Assembly: GCA_023150895.1 (NCBI GenBank)
Contig: JAKLJY010000017.1
Location: forward strand, 1 to 64,000
DNA from: Myxococcota bacterium
GTDB lineage: Bacteria; Myxococcota_A; Bradymonadia; UBA7976; UBA1532
Direction: 5' to 3'
DNA: 64,000 nucleotides
The translations under genes were made by a program, and so were the position numbers. Shown here piece by piece: positions 28,170 to 37,494 of this stretch (the stretch's first letter is position 1; every line of letters begins with the position of its first letter). Under the pieces are notes generated by a model. It was not told where the DNA came from, ran no database searches, and saw only the letters and a list, made by a program, of their open reading frames with translations.

Positions 28170-29281
28170 ACGCCGGCGGTCTGCTTCACGTCGTCGGGGC
28201 GCGGCCGCAGTTCGTCAAGCTCGCGGCGCTGCTCCGGGCGGCGGGGACGCCGGAACGCCACCGGATTCTGCACACGGGCCAGCACTACGACGCCGGCCTC
28301 TCGCAGGTCTTCTTCGATGAGCTCGGCATCGCCCCGCCGGACGCCCACCTCGGCATCGGCGGCGGGACGCATGGCGCGCAGACCGGGCAGATGCTCGCAG
28401 CCATCGAGGCCGTGCTCGAAGCGGCACCGCCCGAGAAGGTGGTCGTCTACGGCGACACGAACTCGACGTTGGCCGGGGCGCTCGCCGCCGCGAAGCTCGG
28501 CATCCCCGTCGTTCACGTCGAGGCCGGTCTCCGGTCCTTCGATCGCGGGATGCCGGAGGAGATCAACCGCGTCGTCACCGATCACGTGAGCGACCTGCTG
28601 CTCTGCCCGACGGAGCAAGCCGCCGAGCAGCTCGCGCGCGAAGGCATCGTCCGTGGCGTGCACGTCGTCGGCGACGTGATGCTCGACATCGCGCTTCGGG
28701 AAGCGCCGCGGGTCCGGACGACGCCCCTCGGACGCTTTCTGCAGGGCGAGACCGCGGCATTGCCGGCCGCATTCAGCGCGGCGCCGCCGGTGCCGGACGG
28801 CTACGCGGTCGCCACGATCCATCGGGCCGCCAACACCGACGCGCCCGAGGTCTTGCGGCGGCTCGTGACGGCCCTCGGTGCGCTCGGGACGCGGGTCTAC
28901 TGGCCCGTGCACCCCCGCACGCGACGGGCCATGGCGCGCGCCTCCATCGCACCACCGGCGTCCGTCGTGCTTCTCGAGCCGTTGGGATACCTGGATTTCG
29001 CCGCGCTGCTCTCGGGCGCGCGCGCGGTCCTGACGGACTCCGGCGGCGTCCAGAAGGAGGCCTACTTCGCGGGCAAGCAGTGCTTCACGCTGCGCGACAC
29101 AACCGAGTGGCGCGAGACGCTCGGCGGTGGCTGGAATACGCTCGTCGGCGCCGATCCCGCCGCCCTCGTCGCCGCCTTTGCCCGTCCGGCCCCCTCGTCA
29201 CCGGTCGCCCTCGACCTTTTCGGGGGGGGACACGCGGCTGCGCGTTGCGTCGCCCTCATCGAGGCTCCGGGCGCGCCTTGA
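28166..29281 (+). CDS. wecB: UDP-N-acetylglucosamine 2-epimerase (non-hydrolysing)
   Basis: Interconverts UDP-GlcNAc and UDP-ManNAc in the cytoplasm, supplying ManNAc for surface polysaccharides. The 371-residue protein has the family landmarks: VVGARPQFVKLAAL, HTGQHYDAGLSQVFFDELG, VVYGDTNSTLAGALAA, HVEAGLRSFDRGMPEEINRVVTDH and LTDSGGVQKEAYFAGK. Length is typical. The ATG overlaps the stop of the MshEN-receiver-TPR gene (ATGA), making the third member of a coupled trio. No glycosyltransferases flank it, so the polymer it serves is unknown. Confidence 0.92.
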   Translation: MNAGGLLHVVGARPQFVKLAALLRAAGTPERHRILHTGQHYDAGLSQVFFDELGIAPPDAHLGIGGGTHGAQTGQMLAAIEAVLEAAPPEKVVVYGDTNSTLAGALAAAKLGIPVVHVEAGLRSFDRGMPEEINRVVTDHVSDLLLCPTEQAAEQLAREGIVRGVHVVGDVMLDIALREAPRVRTTPLGRFLQGETAALPAAFSAAPPVPDGYAVATIHRAANTDAPEVLRRLVTALGALGTRVYWPVHPRTRRAMARASIAPPASVVLLEPLGYLDFAALLSGARAVLTDSGGVQKEAYFAGKQCFTLRDTTEWRETLGGGWNTLVGADPAALVAAFARPAPSSPVALDLFGGGHAAARCVALIEAPGAP

Positions 29282-29306
29282 ACCGCCGTGGCGGCTCGGG
29301 TATAAG
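29278..29306 (+). promoter_or_regulatory. Promoter of proS
   Basis: TTGAAC (29278-29283) and TATAAG (29301-29306) with a 17-base spacer lie just before proS; the -35 overlaps the wecB stop codon. The TATAAG followed by a C/G-rich stretch recurs at the other strong promoters of this window (32509 and 56993). Confidence 0.75.
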
Positions 29307-29333
29307 CCCGGCCGCCGATCACGGAGGTTGACC

Positions 29334-31034
29334 ATGCGGATGACGCGCCTGCACGCGCCCACCCTGAAAGAAGATCCCAAGGACGCGGAAGTCGTCAGCC
29401 ACCGGTACCTCGTTCGGGGTGGCTACATCCGCAAACTGGCCGCGGGCATCTACGACTTCCTGCCCCTCGCGACCCGTACGATCCACAAGATCGCGAACAT
29501 CGTCCGGGCGGAGATGAGCCGGGCCGGGGCGCAGGAGGTCTTCCTGCCCGCCGTCCAGCCGTCGGAGATCTGGGTGGAATCCGGGCGCTGGAGCTTCTAC
29601 GGTCCCGAGCTGCTCCGCTTCAAAGACCGCAAGGGCGCCGAGTTCTGCCTCGGCCCGACGCACGAAGAGGTGATCGTCGATCTCGTCCGCCGCGACGTCC
29701 GCTCCTGGCGCGCGCTGCCCCTGAACCTCTTTCAGATTCAGACGAAGTTCCGGGACGAGATCCGTCCTCGCGCGGGCCTGATGCGCGGACGCGAGTTCAT
29801 CATGAAGGACGCCTACTCCTTCGACGTCGACGAAGCGGCCGCGCTGCGCAGCTACGACGCGATGTACGCGGCATACGAGCGCATCTTCCGTCGATGTGGC
29901 CTCGACTTCCGCGCCGTCGAGGCGGACACCGGCGCCATCGGCGGCAGTCGGAGCCACGAGTTCCAGGTCCTCGCCGACAGCGGCGAAGACGCCATGGTGA
30001 GCTGCACGGCCTGTAGCTACGCGGCGAACGTCGAGCAGGCCGAACTCCCGACGCCGTCGCGCCCGGCCACCGGGGAGTCCTCGCTCGCGAAGGTTCACAC
30101 CCCCGACCGCCGAACGATCGACGAGGTCTCCGCCTTCCTCGGGCGGCCCGCGCAGGCCTTCATCAAGACGCTCATCGTGCACGCCGACGGCAAGCTCCAC
30201 GCCGTGTTGTTGCGCGGCGACCACGAGCTCAACGAGATCAAACTCAAGAAGCGCCTCGGCGCCACGCTGCTCATCATGGCGGACGAAGCCGAGGTCCGGG
30301 CCGCGAGCGGGGCCCCCGTCGGGTTCGCCGGCCCCGTGGGCGGGCTGAAGGTCGAGAGCGTGCTGGCCGATCACGCCGTCGCCGGCATGACCGACGCCGT
30401 CACCGGCGCCAACGAGGGTGACCACCACCTGACGGGCGTAGCCGAGGGCCGGGACTTCCAGGTCACCGGGTTCCACGACCTCCGAATGGCCGCCGACGGC
30501 GACGCGTGTCCGCGATGCGGTGGGACCATGAAGGGGTTCCGCGGCATCGAGGTCGGGCACGTCTTCTATCTCGGGACGAAGTACAGCAAGGCGATGAACT
30601 GCGCCTTCCTGAACGAAACCGGCGACGAGAAGCCCATGGTCATGGGCTGCTACGGCATCGGCGTCACGCGGATCATGGCCGCGGCCATCGAGCAGAATCA
30701 CGATGCCGACGGCATCTGCTGGCCGGTGGCCATCGCCCCCTTCCACGTCGCCATCCTGCCGCTGCAGATGAACGTGCCCGAGGTCGTCGCCGCCGCCGAG
30801 AAGCTCTATGCGGAGCTCAGCGACGCGGGCTTCGAGGTCCTGCTCGACGATCGCGAAGAGCGCGCAGGCAGCAAATTCAAGGACGCCGACCTCATCGGCA
30901 TTCCATTCCGCCTCGCGATCGGGGCACGGGGTCTCCAGGAGGGCATCGTCGAACTCAAGCACCGGCGTGGGGGCGAGGTGGTCAAGGTGCCGGTCGGCGA
31001 CGTCATCTCCCAGATTCGCGGCCTCGTCGCGTGA
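29334..31034 (+). CDS. proS: Prolyl-tRNA synthetase, bacterial type with editing insertion
   Basis: Charges tRNA-Pro. The 566-residue protein has class II motifs (AEMSRAGAQEVFLPAVQPSE; FQIQTKFRDEIRPRAGLMRGREF; GCYGIGVTRIM). Between motifs 2 and 3 it carries the INS editing domain (about residues 225-400, with TIDEVSAFLGRPAQAFIKTL), which hydrolyses Ala-tRNA-Pro. Length matches the E. coli-type enzyme. ATG 29334 has GGAGG six bases upstream; a second in-frame ATG two codons later is less well placed. pyrF starts inside its stop codon region. Confidence 0.97.
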   Translation: MRMTRLHAPTLKEDPKDAEVVSHRYLVRGGYIRKLAAGIYDFLPLATRTIHKIANIVRAEMSRAGAQEVFLPAVQPSEIWVESGRWSFYGPELLRFKDRKGAEFCLGPTHEEVIVDLVRRDVRSWRALPLNLFQIQTKFRDEIRPRAGLMRGREFIMKDAYSFDVDEAAALRSYDAMYAAYERIFRRCGLDFRAVEADTGAIGGSRSHEFQVLADSGEDAMVSCTACSYAANVEQAELPTPSRPATGESSLAKVHTPDRRTIDEVSAFLGRPAQAFIKTLIVHADGKLHAVLLRGDHELNEIKLKKRLGATLLIMADEAEVRAASGAPVGFAGPVGGLKVESVLADHAVAGMTDAVTGANEGDHHLTGVAEGRDFQVTGFHDLRMAADGDACPRCGGTMKGFRGIEVGHVFYLGTKYSKAMNCAFLNETGDEKPMVMGCYGIGVTRIMAAAIEQNHDADGICWPVAIAPFHVAILPLQMNVPEVVAAAEKLYAELSDAGFEVLLDDREERAGSKFKDADLIGIPFRLAIGARGLQEGIVELKHRRGGEVVKVPVGDVISQIRGLVA

Positions 31035-31741
31035 GTGCCGCGCGAGACGCGCTCTGTCTCGCGCTCGACGTCGCCGACGCCGACGCCGCGGTCGCTTGGG
31101 TCGCACGGACGTGCGGCGCCGTGGCCACCTACAAGATTGGCCTCGAGCTCTTCACGTCCGAGGGACCGTCTGTCGTCGATCGGGTCCGGAAGGCCGGCGC
31201 CGAGCGCGTCTTCCTCGATCTGAAGCTCCACGACATCCCCAACACCGTGGCCGGCGCCGTTCGCTCCCTCTCGCGGCTCGGAGTCGACGACCTCACGGTC
31301 CACGTCGCGGGCGGGCGAGCCATGCTCGAAGCGGCCCGCGCGGCGGCCGGCTCGATGCGCCTTCTGGGCGTCACCGTGCTGACGAGCCTGGACGCGGTGG
31401 CGCTGGCGGAGGTGGGGGAGGGGGGGGCGGAACCTGCCGACGTCGTCTGTCTGCGCGCCCGGCTCGCCGCCGCATGCGGTCTCGGCGGTGTCGTCTGCAG
31501 CCCCGTCGAGGTCGGGCGAGTCCGCGAGGTGGTGGGGCCGGGCCTCCGCCTGGTGACCCCCGGTATCCGGAACCTCAGCGACGCCGCCGGCGATCAACGC
31601 CGCACCCTGACGCCTGCCGAAGCGCGACGCGCCGGGGCGGACCTCCTGGTCGTCGGGCGACCCGTGCTCTCGGCCGCTGATCCGGAGGCGGCTCTGCAGG
31701 CCATCGTGCGGGATATCGAGGGGGTGGACGATGGGCGCTGA
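31031..31741 (+). CDS. pyrF: Orotidine 5'-phosphate decarboxylase
   Basis: Last step of de novo UMP synthesis. The 236-residue protein has the ALDV strand (CLALDVADADAAV), the catalytic DxKxxD array FLDLKLHDIPNTV, the Thr-rich VTVLTS strand, and the phosphate-binding VTPGIR...DLLVVGRPVLSA. GTG start at 31031 overlaps the proS stop by four bases (GTGA), giving the natural N-terminus. No other pyr gene is adjacent. The next gene, rlmB, overlaps its end by 11 bases. Confidence 0.95.
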   Translation: MSAARDALCLALDVADADAAVAWVARTCGAVATYKIGLELFTSEGPSVVDRVRKAGAERVFLDLKLHDIPNTVAGAVRSLSRLGVDDLTVHVAGGRAMLEAARAAAGSMRLLGVTVLTSLDAVALAEVGEGGAEPADVVCLRARLAAACGLGGVVCSPVEVGRVREVVGPGLRLVTPGIRNLSDAAGDQRRTLTPAEARRAGADLLVVGRPVLSAADPEAALQAIVRDIEGVDDGR

Positions 31742-32489
31742 GCCTGGGTCGGACACGGTCGTCGTCGCCGGCCCCAACGCCGTCGAGGCGCTCCTCCGGC
31801 ACGGACGCACGCGCGTTCGCCGGGTCCTCCACGCCGGACCCCCTTCGCCAGCCCGGGACCGCGTCATCGAGCTCGCCCGGGCTGCGGGCTGCGCCGTCGA
31901 AACCGTGGCCCCGGCCGTTCTCGACCGACACGCAGGGGAGCTTCGTCACCAGGGCCTGGTCGCCCTGGCCGCCCCGGCGCCGCTGGCCGAGTGGTCGGCG
32001 CTCATCGACGGTCGGGACGCCCTCCTCGTCGCGTTCGACCAGGTCACCGACCCCCACAACCTCGGCGCCATCCTCCGGAGCTGCGAGGCGCTCGGCGGGA
32101 CGGGGGCACTCGTGACCCGCGACCGCTGTGCGCGACCCGGCCCCACCGTGAGCCGCACCTCCGCCGGCGCGAGCGAGATCCTGCCCGTGGCCATGGAGAC
32201 CAACCTCGCGCGCGCGCTCGACGCGGCCCGCGACGCCGGACTTCAGGTGGTCGGCGCCGATCTCGACGGCGAAGCGCCCTGGTGCATCGACCTGACCCTC
32301 CCGACCGTTCTCGTGATCGGGGCGGAGGGGACGGGCCTGCGGAGGCTGACCCGTGAGCGGTGCGACCGGATCGCCACCATCCCCCTCGGCGGGCGGACGG
32401 AGAGTCTGAACGCCTCGGCCGCAGCGGCCGCCTTGCTCTACGAAGCGATACGTCAGCGGCGAGCACAAAAAACGCAGAAATCGGCTTGA
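31731..32489 (+). CDS. rlmB: TrmH/SpoU-family RNA 2'-O-methyltransferase, RlmB-like
   Basis: SPOUT-fold methyltransferase expected to 2'-O-methylate a guanosine of 23S rRNA. The 252 residues show the N-terminal substrate-binding part (VVVAGPNAVEALLRHGRTRV) and the three SPOUT motifs: DPHNLGAILRSCEALG, VLVIGAEGTGLRRL and IPLGGRTESLNASAAAAALLYEA. These are knot-forming AdoMet and Asn/Arg/Glu catalytic regions. It overlaps pyrF by 11 bases. Assignment to RlmB rather than another TrmH paralogue rests on the N-terminal domain and length. Confidence 0.88.
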   Translation: MGAEPGSDTVVVAGPNAVEALLRHGRTRVRRVLHAGPPSPARDRVIELARAAGCAVETVAPAVLDRHAGELRHQGLVALAAPAPLAEWSALIDGRDALLVAFDQVTDPHNLGAILRSCEALGGTGALVTRDRCARPGPTVSRTSAGASEILPVAMETNLARALDAARDAGLQVVGADLDGEAPWCIDLTLPTVLVIGAEGTGLRRLTRERCDRIATIPLGGRTESLNASAAAAALLYEAIRQRRAQKTQKSA

Positions 32490-32514
32490 CGCCGAGGTGG
32501 GTGCCGTCTATAAG
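32486..32514 (+). promoter_or_regulatory. Upstream promoter of the tRNA-tuf cluster
   Basis: TTGACG (32486-32491, overlapping the rlmB stop) and TATAAG (32509-32514) with a 17-base spacer form a near-consensus sigma70 promoter about 95 bases before the first tRNA. Confidence 0.8.
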
Positions 32515-32531
32515 GCCCGCACCCTTGCGCA

Positions 32532-32548
32532 CGCCGTCGCGGACGGCG
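32532..32548 (+). terminator. GC hairpin between the two tRNA-cluster promoters
   Basis: CGCCGTC and GACGGCG pair as a perfect 7-bp stem with a 3-base loop, followed by CTTGTGATTT. It could end rlmB transcripts or attenuate the upstream promoter; the U-tract is weak. Confidence 0.4.
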
Positions 32549-32561
32549 CTTGTGATTTGAC

Positions 32562-32591
32562 TTGACAACCGAAGACCCTGCCGAGTAGGTT
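32562..32591 (+). promoter_or_regulatory. Second promoter of the tRNA-tuf cluster
   Basis: A consensus TTGACA (32562-32567) is followed, 18 bases later, by TAGGTT (32586-32591), about 12-18 bases before the tRNA-Thr 5' end. The -10 is weaker than that of the upstream promoter. Confidence 0.55.
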
Positions 32592-32609
32592 CCGCCCCCG
32601 CATTCCAGC

Positions 32610-32682
32610 GCTGGCGTAGCTCAATCGGTAGAGCAGCTGATTTGTAATCAGCCGGTTGCGGGTTCAAGTCCCTTCGCCAGCT
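32610..32682 (+). tRNA. tRNA-Thr (anticodon TGT)
   Basis: The cloverleaf closes well: acceptor GCTGGCG/CGCCAGC, anticodon loop reading TTTGTAA in CTGAT/ATCAG, and T arm GGGTTCAAGTCCC. The discriminator T is followed by CC rather than a full encoded CCA. First of four tRNAs in the order known from the E. coli tufB operon. Confidence 0.97.
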
Positions 32683-32704
32683 CCGCGCTCTCGAGCGCAA
32701 GTGT

Positions 32705-32815
<111 letters not shown>

Positions 32816-32838
32816 GAGAACCCGCAAGGGTTCGTTTT

Positions 32839-32911
32839 GCGGGAGTAACTCAGCTGGCAGAGTGTCAGCCTTCCAAGCTGAATGTCGCGGGTTCGAACCC
32901 CGTCTCCCGCT
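32839..32911 (+). tRNA. tRNA-Gly (anticodon TCC)
   Basis: Acceptor GCGGGAG/CTCCCGC, anticodon loop CTTCCAA and T arm GGGTTCGAACCCC. A 6-bp hairpin with a GCAA loop (32818-32833) followed by GTTTT precedes it and may be a processing or pausing element. Confidence 0.97.
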
Positions 32912-32956
32912 CCCTCTTTTTCATCTGGCCCACGAACACGTCAGTGACGTGGGTAC

Positions 32957-33029
32957 GCCGGCGTAGCTCAGTAGGTAGAGCACGTCCTTGGTAAGGACGG
33001 GGTCACCGGTTCAAATCCGGTCGTCGGCT
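32957..33029 (+). tRNA. tRNA-Thr (anticodon GGT)
   Basis: Acceptor GCCGGCG/CGTCGGC with one G-U pair, anticodon loop TTGGTAA, T arm CCGGTTCAAATCCGG. It ends 50 bases before the tuf start codon, as thrT does before tufB in E. coli, so tRNA and tuf mRNA are probably cut from one transcript. Confidence 0.97.
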
Positions 33030-33079
33030 TGATTCGTTCGTCGTCGCAGGCAGCCAACCCGCTGAGGGAGAGTCCCCCC

Positions 33080-34267
<1,188 letters not shown>

Positions 34268-34298
34268 TCCGCGGCACCGGCCCCTGGCCGGGATCATG

Positions 34299-34324
34299 AC
34301 CCAGGCGGGCGACCGTCTGGGTTT
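34299..34324 (+). terminator. Terminator-like hairpin after tuf
   Basis: ACCCAGGCGG and CCGTCTGGGT pair over 10 bp (one G-U) around a GCGA tetraloop, followed by a short T run (TTT counting the closing base). It would end or reduce transcription between tuf and tRNA-Trp/secE. Confidence 0.6.
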
Positions 34325-34352
34325 CGCCGTATCAGAGGTGGTCTTCGCTGGC

Positions 34353-34473
34353 CACCTGGACCGCTGCAAGAGAATAGGCTCATAGCTCAATTCGGTAGAG
34401 CACCGGACTCCAAATCCGGGGGTTGGGGGTTCGAGTCCCTCTGGGCCTGCCCCTCCTTGCAGCGGTCCAGGTG
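34353..34473 (+). repeat. Perfect 18-bp inverted repeat enclosing tRNA-Trp
   Basis: CACCTGGACCGCTGCAAG at 34353-34370 is the exact reverse complement of 34456-34473; after one mismatch two more pairs extend it. The arms lie 5 bases before and 6 bases after the mature tRNA-Trp, so the precursor can form a long stem that presents the tRNA as a closed domain, like rRNA processing stems. RNase III cleavage is a natural guess, not shown. Confidence 0.8.
34376..34449 (+). tRNA. tRNA-Trp (anticodon CCA)
   Basis: Acceptor AGGCTCA/TGGGCCT, anticodon loop with CCA in GGACTCCAAATCC, T arm GGGTTCGAGTCCC and discriminator G. It sits directly before secE, as in many bacteria. Confidence 0.97.
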
Positions 34474-34506
34474 ACCGTCGAAGTCGACAGTCGGTCCCGG
34501 GAAATC

Positions 34507-34893
34507 ATGGATACCAGTAAGCGCATCGTTCAGTTCGCGTACGGCGCGGGCACCTTTCTCGTCGCCCTCTTCGCGTCGCGCCTCTATGGCTCGATCTTCG
34601 GACTGGTCGGCGCGCGGGACCCCCAGATCCTCGGCAAAGACTTCACGTTGACGACGCTGCTCGCCGCAGTGACCGCCATCGGCGCGCTCCTGTGGACGTG
34701 GCGGCACGAGCGCATTCGCCCCCTGGCCCATGAGGTCGCGGACGAACTGACCAAAGTGACCTGGCCAACCTGGGAAGAGACCAAGTCCAACGGCCGCGTC
34801 ACCGTGGCCGTGTCCGTCGTGGTCGCGCTCATCCTGGGCGTGTTCGACTGGTTCTTCGGCGGCCTTACGAACTACATCCTCGGCGGCGCGTAA
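34507..34893 (+). CDS. secE: Preprotein translocase subunit SecE (three-helix form)
   Basis: SecE clamps SecY in the inner-membrane SecYEG channel. The 128 residues have three membrane segments (about 8-30, 50-68, 97-124), as in E. coli; many bacteria have only the last one. The conserved amphipathic stretch before the final helix is clear: ADELTKVTWPTWEETKSNGRVT. It lies between tRNA-Trp and nusG, its standard neighbour. The ribosome-binding site is weak. Confidence 0.95.
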   Translation: MDTSKRIVQFAYGAGTFLVALFASRLYGSIFGLVGARDPQILGKDFTLTTLLAAVTAIGALLWTWRHERIRPLAHEVADELTKVTWPTWEETKSNGRVTVAVSVVVALILGVFDWFFGGLTNYILGGA

Positions 34894-34926
34894 CCAGCGA
34901 CTCTCTCAGGCTCCCGGAGCACCGAA

Positions 34927-35466
34927 ATGGATCACAAGTGGTACGCCGTCCGAACGTACTCCGGCTTTGAGAACAAGGTCGAGCAAGCGCTTCGCGAGCG
35001 CATCCGCCAGTTCTCGTTCGAGGACTCGTTTTCCGAGATCCTCGTGCCGCGGGAGAACGTCACCGAGGTCGTCAAGGGCGAGCGCAAGAGCACGTCCCGC
35101 AAGCTCTTCCCGGGCTACATCCTGGTGAAGATGGACCTCAACAAGCGCACCTGGCACATGGTGATGGAGACGCCCCGCGTCGCCGGGTTCGTGGGCGCGA
35201 GCGACGACCCCGCGTCCATCCGGCCGGTCAGCGAGCGCGAGGTGATGAAAGTCACCAATCAGATGGCCGAAGGCACCGCGCGTCCCGCTCCGAAGCAGCG
35301 CTTCGAAGAAGGCGAAACGGTCCGCGTCACCGACGGCCCCTTCGCAAATTTCAGCGCGACCGTCGACGAGGTCGATGTCGACAAGGGCCGCTTGCGCGTG
35401 CTCGTCAGCATCTTCGGCCGCGCCACCCCCGTTACGTTGGATTTCACCCAGGTTGAGAAGGCCTGA
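34927..35466 (+). CDS. nusG: Transcription termination/antitermination factor NusG
   Basis: The 179 residues comprise the NGN domain (WYAVRTYSGFENKVEQAL, FPGYILVKMDL, VAGFVG), which binds the RNA polymerase clamp, and a C-terminal KOW domain (GETVRVTDGPFANFSATVDEV), which contacts Rho or ribosomal protein S10. ATG 34927 has GGAG seven bases upstream. It is co-directional with secE and rplK, the standard arrangement. Confidence 0.98.
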   Translation: MDHKWYAVRTYSGFENKVEQALRERIRQFSFEDSFSEILVPRENVTEVVKGERKSTSRKLFPGYILVKMDLNKRTWHMVMETPRVAGFVGASDDPASIRPVSEREVMKVTNQMAEGTARPAPKQRFEEGETVRVTDGPFANFSATVDEVDVDKGRLRVLVSIFGRATPVTLDFTQVEKA

Positions 35467-35499
35467 TCCCAGGCCCGGTCATCGCGAGGAGACATACCC

Positions 35500-35925
35500 A
35501 TGGCCAAGAAGATTACGGGCTACATCAAGCTCCAGTGCCCGGCCGGCAAGGCCACCCCCTCTCCGCCGGTCGGTCCGGCCCTGGGTCAGCACGGCGTCAA
35601 CATCATGGCGTTCGTGAAGGAGTTCAACGCCCGGACCGCCTCCCAGGAGGGGCTGGTGATTCCGGTCGTGATCACGGTCTTCTCCGACCGCTCCTTCACC
35701 TTCGTGACGAAGACGCCGCCCGCGGCGATCCTCCTGCTCAAGGCGGCGAAGATCGACAAGGGTTCCGGTGAGCCGAACAAGAAGAAGGTCGGCAGCGTGA
35801 CCATGAAGCAGGTGCGCGACATCGCGGCCCTGAAGCTGCCCGACCTGAACACGACCGATCTCGAATCCGCCGTGCGGACCGTTCTCGGCACCGCGCGTTC
35901 CATGGGTGTCAACGTCACCGAGTGA
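35500..35925 (+). CDS. rplK: 50S ribosomal protein L11
   Basis: The 141-residue protein of the GTPase-associated centre shows the N-terminal [33 protein letters not shown], the region contacted by thiopeptide antibiotics and release factors. The C-terminal 23S-rRNA-binding domain ends ARSMGVNV. It starts at ATG 35500 after a GAGGAG site. First of the rplKAJL ribosomal genes. Confidence 0.99.
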   Translation: MAKKITGYIKLQCPAGKATPSPPVGPALGQHGVNIMAFVKEFNARTASQEGLVIPVVITVFSDRSFTFVTKTPPAAILLLKAAKIDKGSGEPNKKKVGSVTMKQVRDIAALKLPDLNTTDLESAVRTVLGTARSMGVNVTE

Positions 35926-35999
35926 CACCCCGCCTCCGGGAGCGCCGAGCGGGGCGCGTACCACCGGAATCACGCCAAAGAAGCAACAGGAGAAGCCCC

Positions 36000-36710
36000 A
36001 TGGCCCGGCGTGGCAAGAACTACCGCAACATGATGACGCTCGTCGATCGCACGAAGCACTATGAACTCGCGAGCGCCGTCGAACTGATTCAGAAGGTGAA
36101 GTACGCGAAGTTCGACGAGGCCGTCGAGATCGCGCTGAACCTCGGGGTGAATCCCCGCCACGCCGACCAGATGGTCCGTGGCGCCGTGGTCTTCCCGCAT
36201 GGCCTCGGCAAGACCGTCCGCGTCGCCGTTTTCGCGAAGGGCGACAAAGAGACGGAGGCCCGTGAGGCCGGCGCCGACTTCGTCGGTGGCGAAGACCTCG
36301 TGAAGAAGATCCAGACCGAGAACTGGCTGGAGTTCGACAAAGCCATCGCGACGCCCGACATGATGGGCCTCGTCGGCCGCATCGGTCGTCTCCTCGGCCC
36401 TCGCGGCCTCATGCCGAACCCCAAGGTCGGCACGGTCACCTTCGAGATCGGCAAGGCCGTCAAGGAGATGAAGGCCGGCCGCGTCGAGTTCCGCGTGGAC
36501 AAGGCCGGCATCGTGCACGCGCCCGTCGGCAAGATCTCCTTCAGCCAGGAGAACCTGCTCGGCAACATCCAGGCGCTGCTCGACACCATCATGCGGTTGA
36601 AGCCCGCGAGCGCGAAGGGCGTCTACCTCAAGGCGGCGACCCTCAGCTCGACGATGGGCCCGGGCATCAAGCTCGACACCAATCTGATCGTCGCAAAGAG
36701 CGCAACCTGA
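36000..36710 (+). CDS. rplA: 50S ribosomal protein L1
   Basis: The 236-residue protein forms the mobile L1 stalk that releases deacylated tRNA. Family stretches [47 protein letters not shown] and [19 protein letters not shown] are intact. ATG 36000 lies behind AGGAG. L1 usually represses the L11-L1 mRNA; no leader structure was sought in detail here. Confidence 0.99.
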   Translation: MARRGKNYRNMMTLVDRTKHYELASAVELIQKVKYAKFDEAVEIALNLGVNPRHADQMVRGAVVFPHGLGKTVRVAVFAKGDKETEAREAGADFVGGEDLVKKIQTENWLEFDKAIATPDMMGLVGRIGRLLGPRGLMPNPKVGTVTFEIGKAVKEMKAGRVEFRVDKAGIVHAPVGKISFSQENLLGNIQALLDTIMRLKPASAKGVYLKAATLSSTMGPGIKLDTNLIVAKSAT

Positions 36711-36906
36711 TTCGTATTCGTGTGGCCGACCGGCCAGTGACAGCGGGCGCATTCCGCTTAATCGGCCCACGAGAGTGGGCCACCCGCCGAGGCGGGGTCG
36801 GGCTGTTCGTCGGACAGCACCCCCGCAGAAGCCCTCCGCCAACGCCTTCGGGCGTCGGCGAAATGGAAGGGCGGCCCGATGTAGAGAGGAAAGGGGGTAG
36901 AGAGCG
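36711..36906 (+). promoter_or_regulatory. Ribosomal L10 leader (autoregulatory mRNA element)
   Basis: The 196-base gap between rplA and rplJ is rich in stable hairpins: GGCCCAC/GTGGGCC with a GAGA loop (36764-36781), CCCGCC/GGCGGG just after it, and ACGCC/GGCGT with a TTCG loop near 36850. In most bacteria this position holds the L10 leader, which binds the L10-L7/L12 complex to repress rplJL. Position and structure support the call; the kink-turn itself was not verified. Confidence 0.7.
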
Positions 36907-37431
36907 TTGAACCGCACTGACAAAACTGCGGAAATCGACCGTCTGAAGGCGGCGCTCCATGGTGTCCCCGCGGTCATTCTGGCCGACTTCTGCGGCATGA
37001 CGGTCGAAGAGACGAACTCTCTTCGCCGGGCATTCCGCGCAGAAGGCGTCCAGTATGAAGTCGTGAAGAACACCCTGGTTCGCCAGGCCATCGCCGGGAC
37101 GCGCATGGAGACGCTCGGCAAGCACTTCAAGGGCAACACGGCCATCGCGTTCCACGCGGAGGATCCGGTTGCGCCTGCGCGCGTGCTGAGCAAGTACCTG
37201 AAGGAGCACGACAAGGGCAAGCTCGCCGTCAAGGCGGGCTGGCTCGACGGCAAGCTCCTCGACGCGGCGGGGGTCGAAGCCCTCTCCAAGCTGCCGGGCA
37301 AGAACGAGCTCCGCGCCAGCTTCCTCAGCGTCCTTCAGGGTGCGCCGACCAAGTTCGTGCGCGTGCTCACGGCCGGTCAGTCGGCCTTCGCGCGCGTGCT
37401 GACCGCTCGGGCTCAGCAGCTCGGCGGTTGA
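36907..37431 (+). CDS. rplJ: 50S ribosomal protein L10
   Basis: The 174-residue protein is the base of the L7/L12 stalk. The N-terminus NRTDKTAEIDRLKAALHGVPAVILADFCGMTVEE and the rRNA-binding VKNTLVRQAIAGT segment are typical, and the C-terminal helix would carry L7/L12 dimers. It begins with TTG at 36907, a rare start codon that may hold down expression alongside the L10 leader just upstream. Confidence 0.97.
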   Translation: MNRTDKTAEIDRLKAALHGVPAVILADFCGMTVEETNSLRRAFRAEGVQYEVVKNTLVRQAIAGTRMETLGKHFKGNTAIAFHAEDPVAPARVLSKYLKEHDKGKLAVKAGWLDGKLLDAAGVEALSKLPGKNELRASFLSVLQGAPTKFVRVLTAGQSAFARVLTARAQQLGG

Positions 37432-37494
37432 TTCGATTCTGCTGACGACTTTCGAACAGTTCATTCACCACACACTGAGAACGGAGAATTTCCC

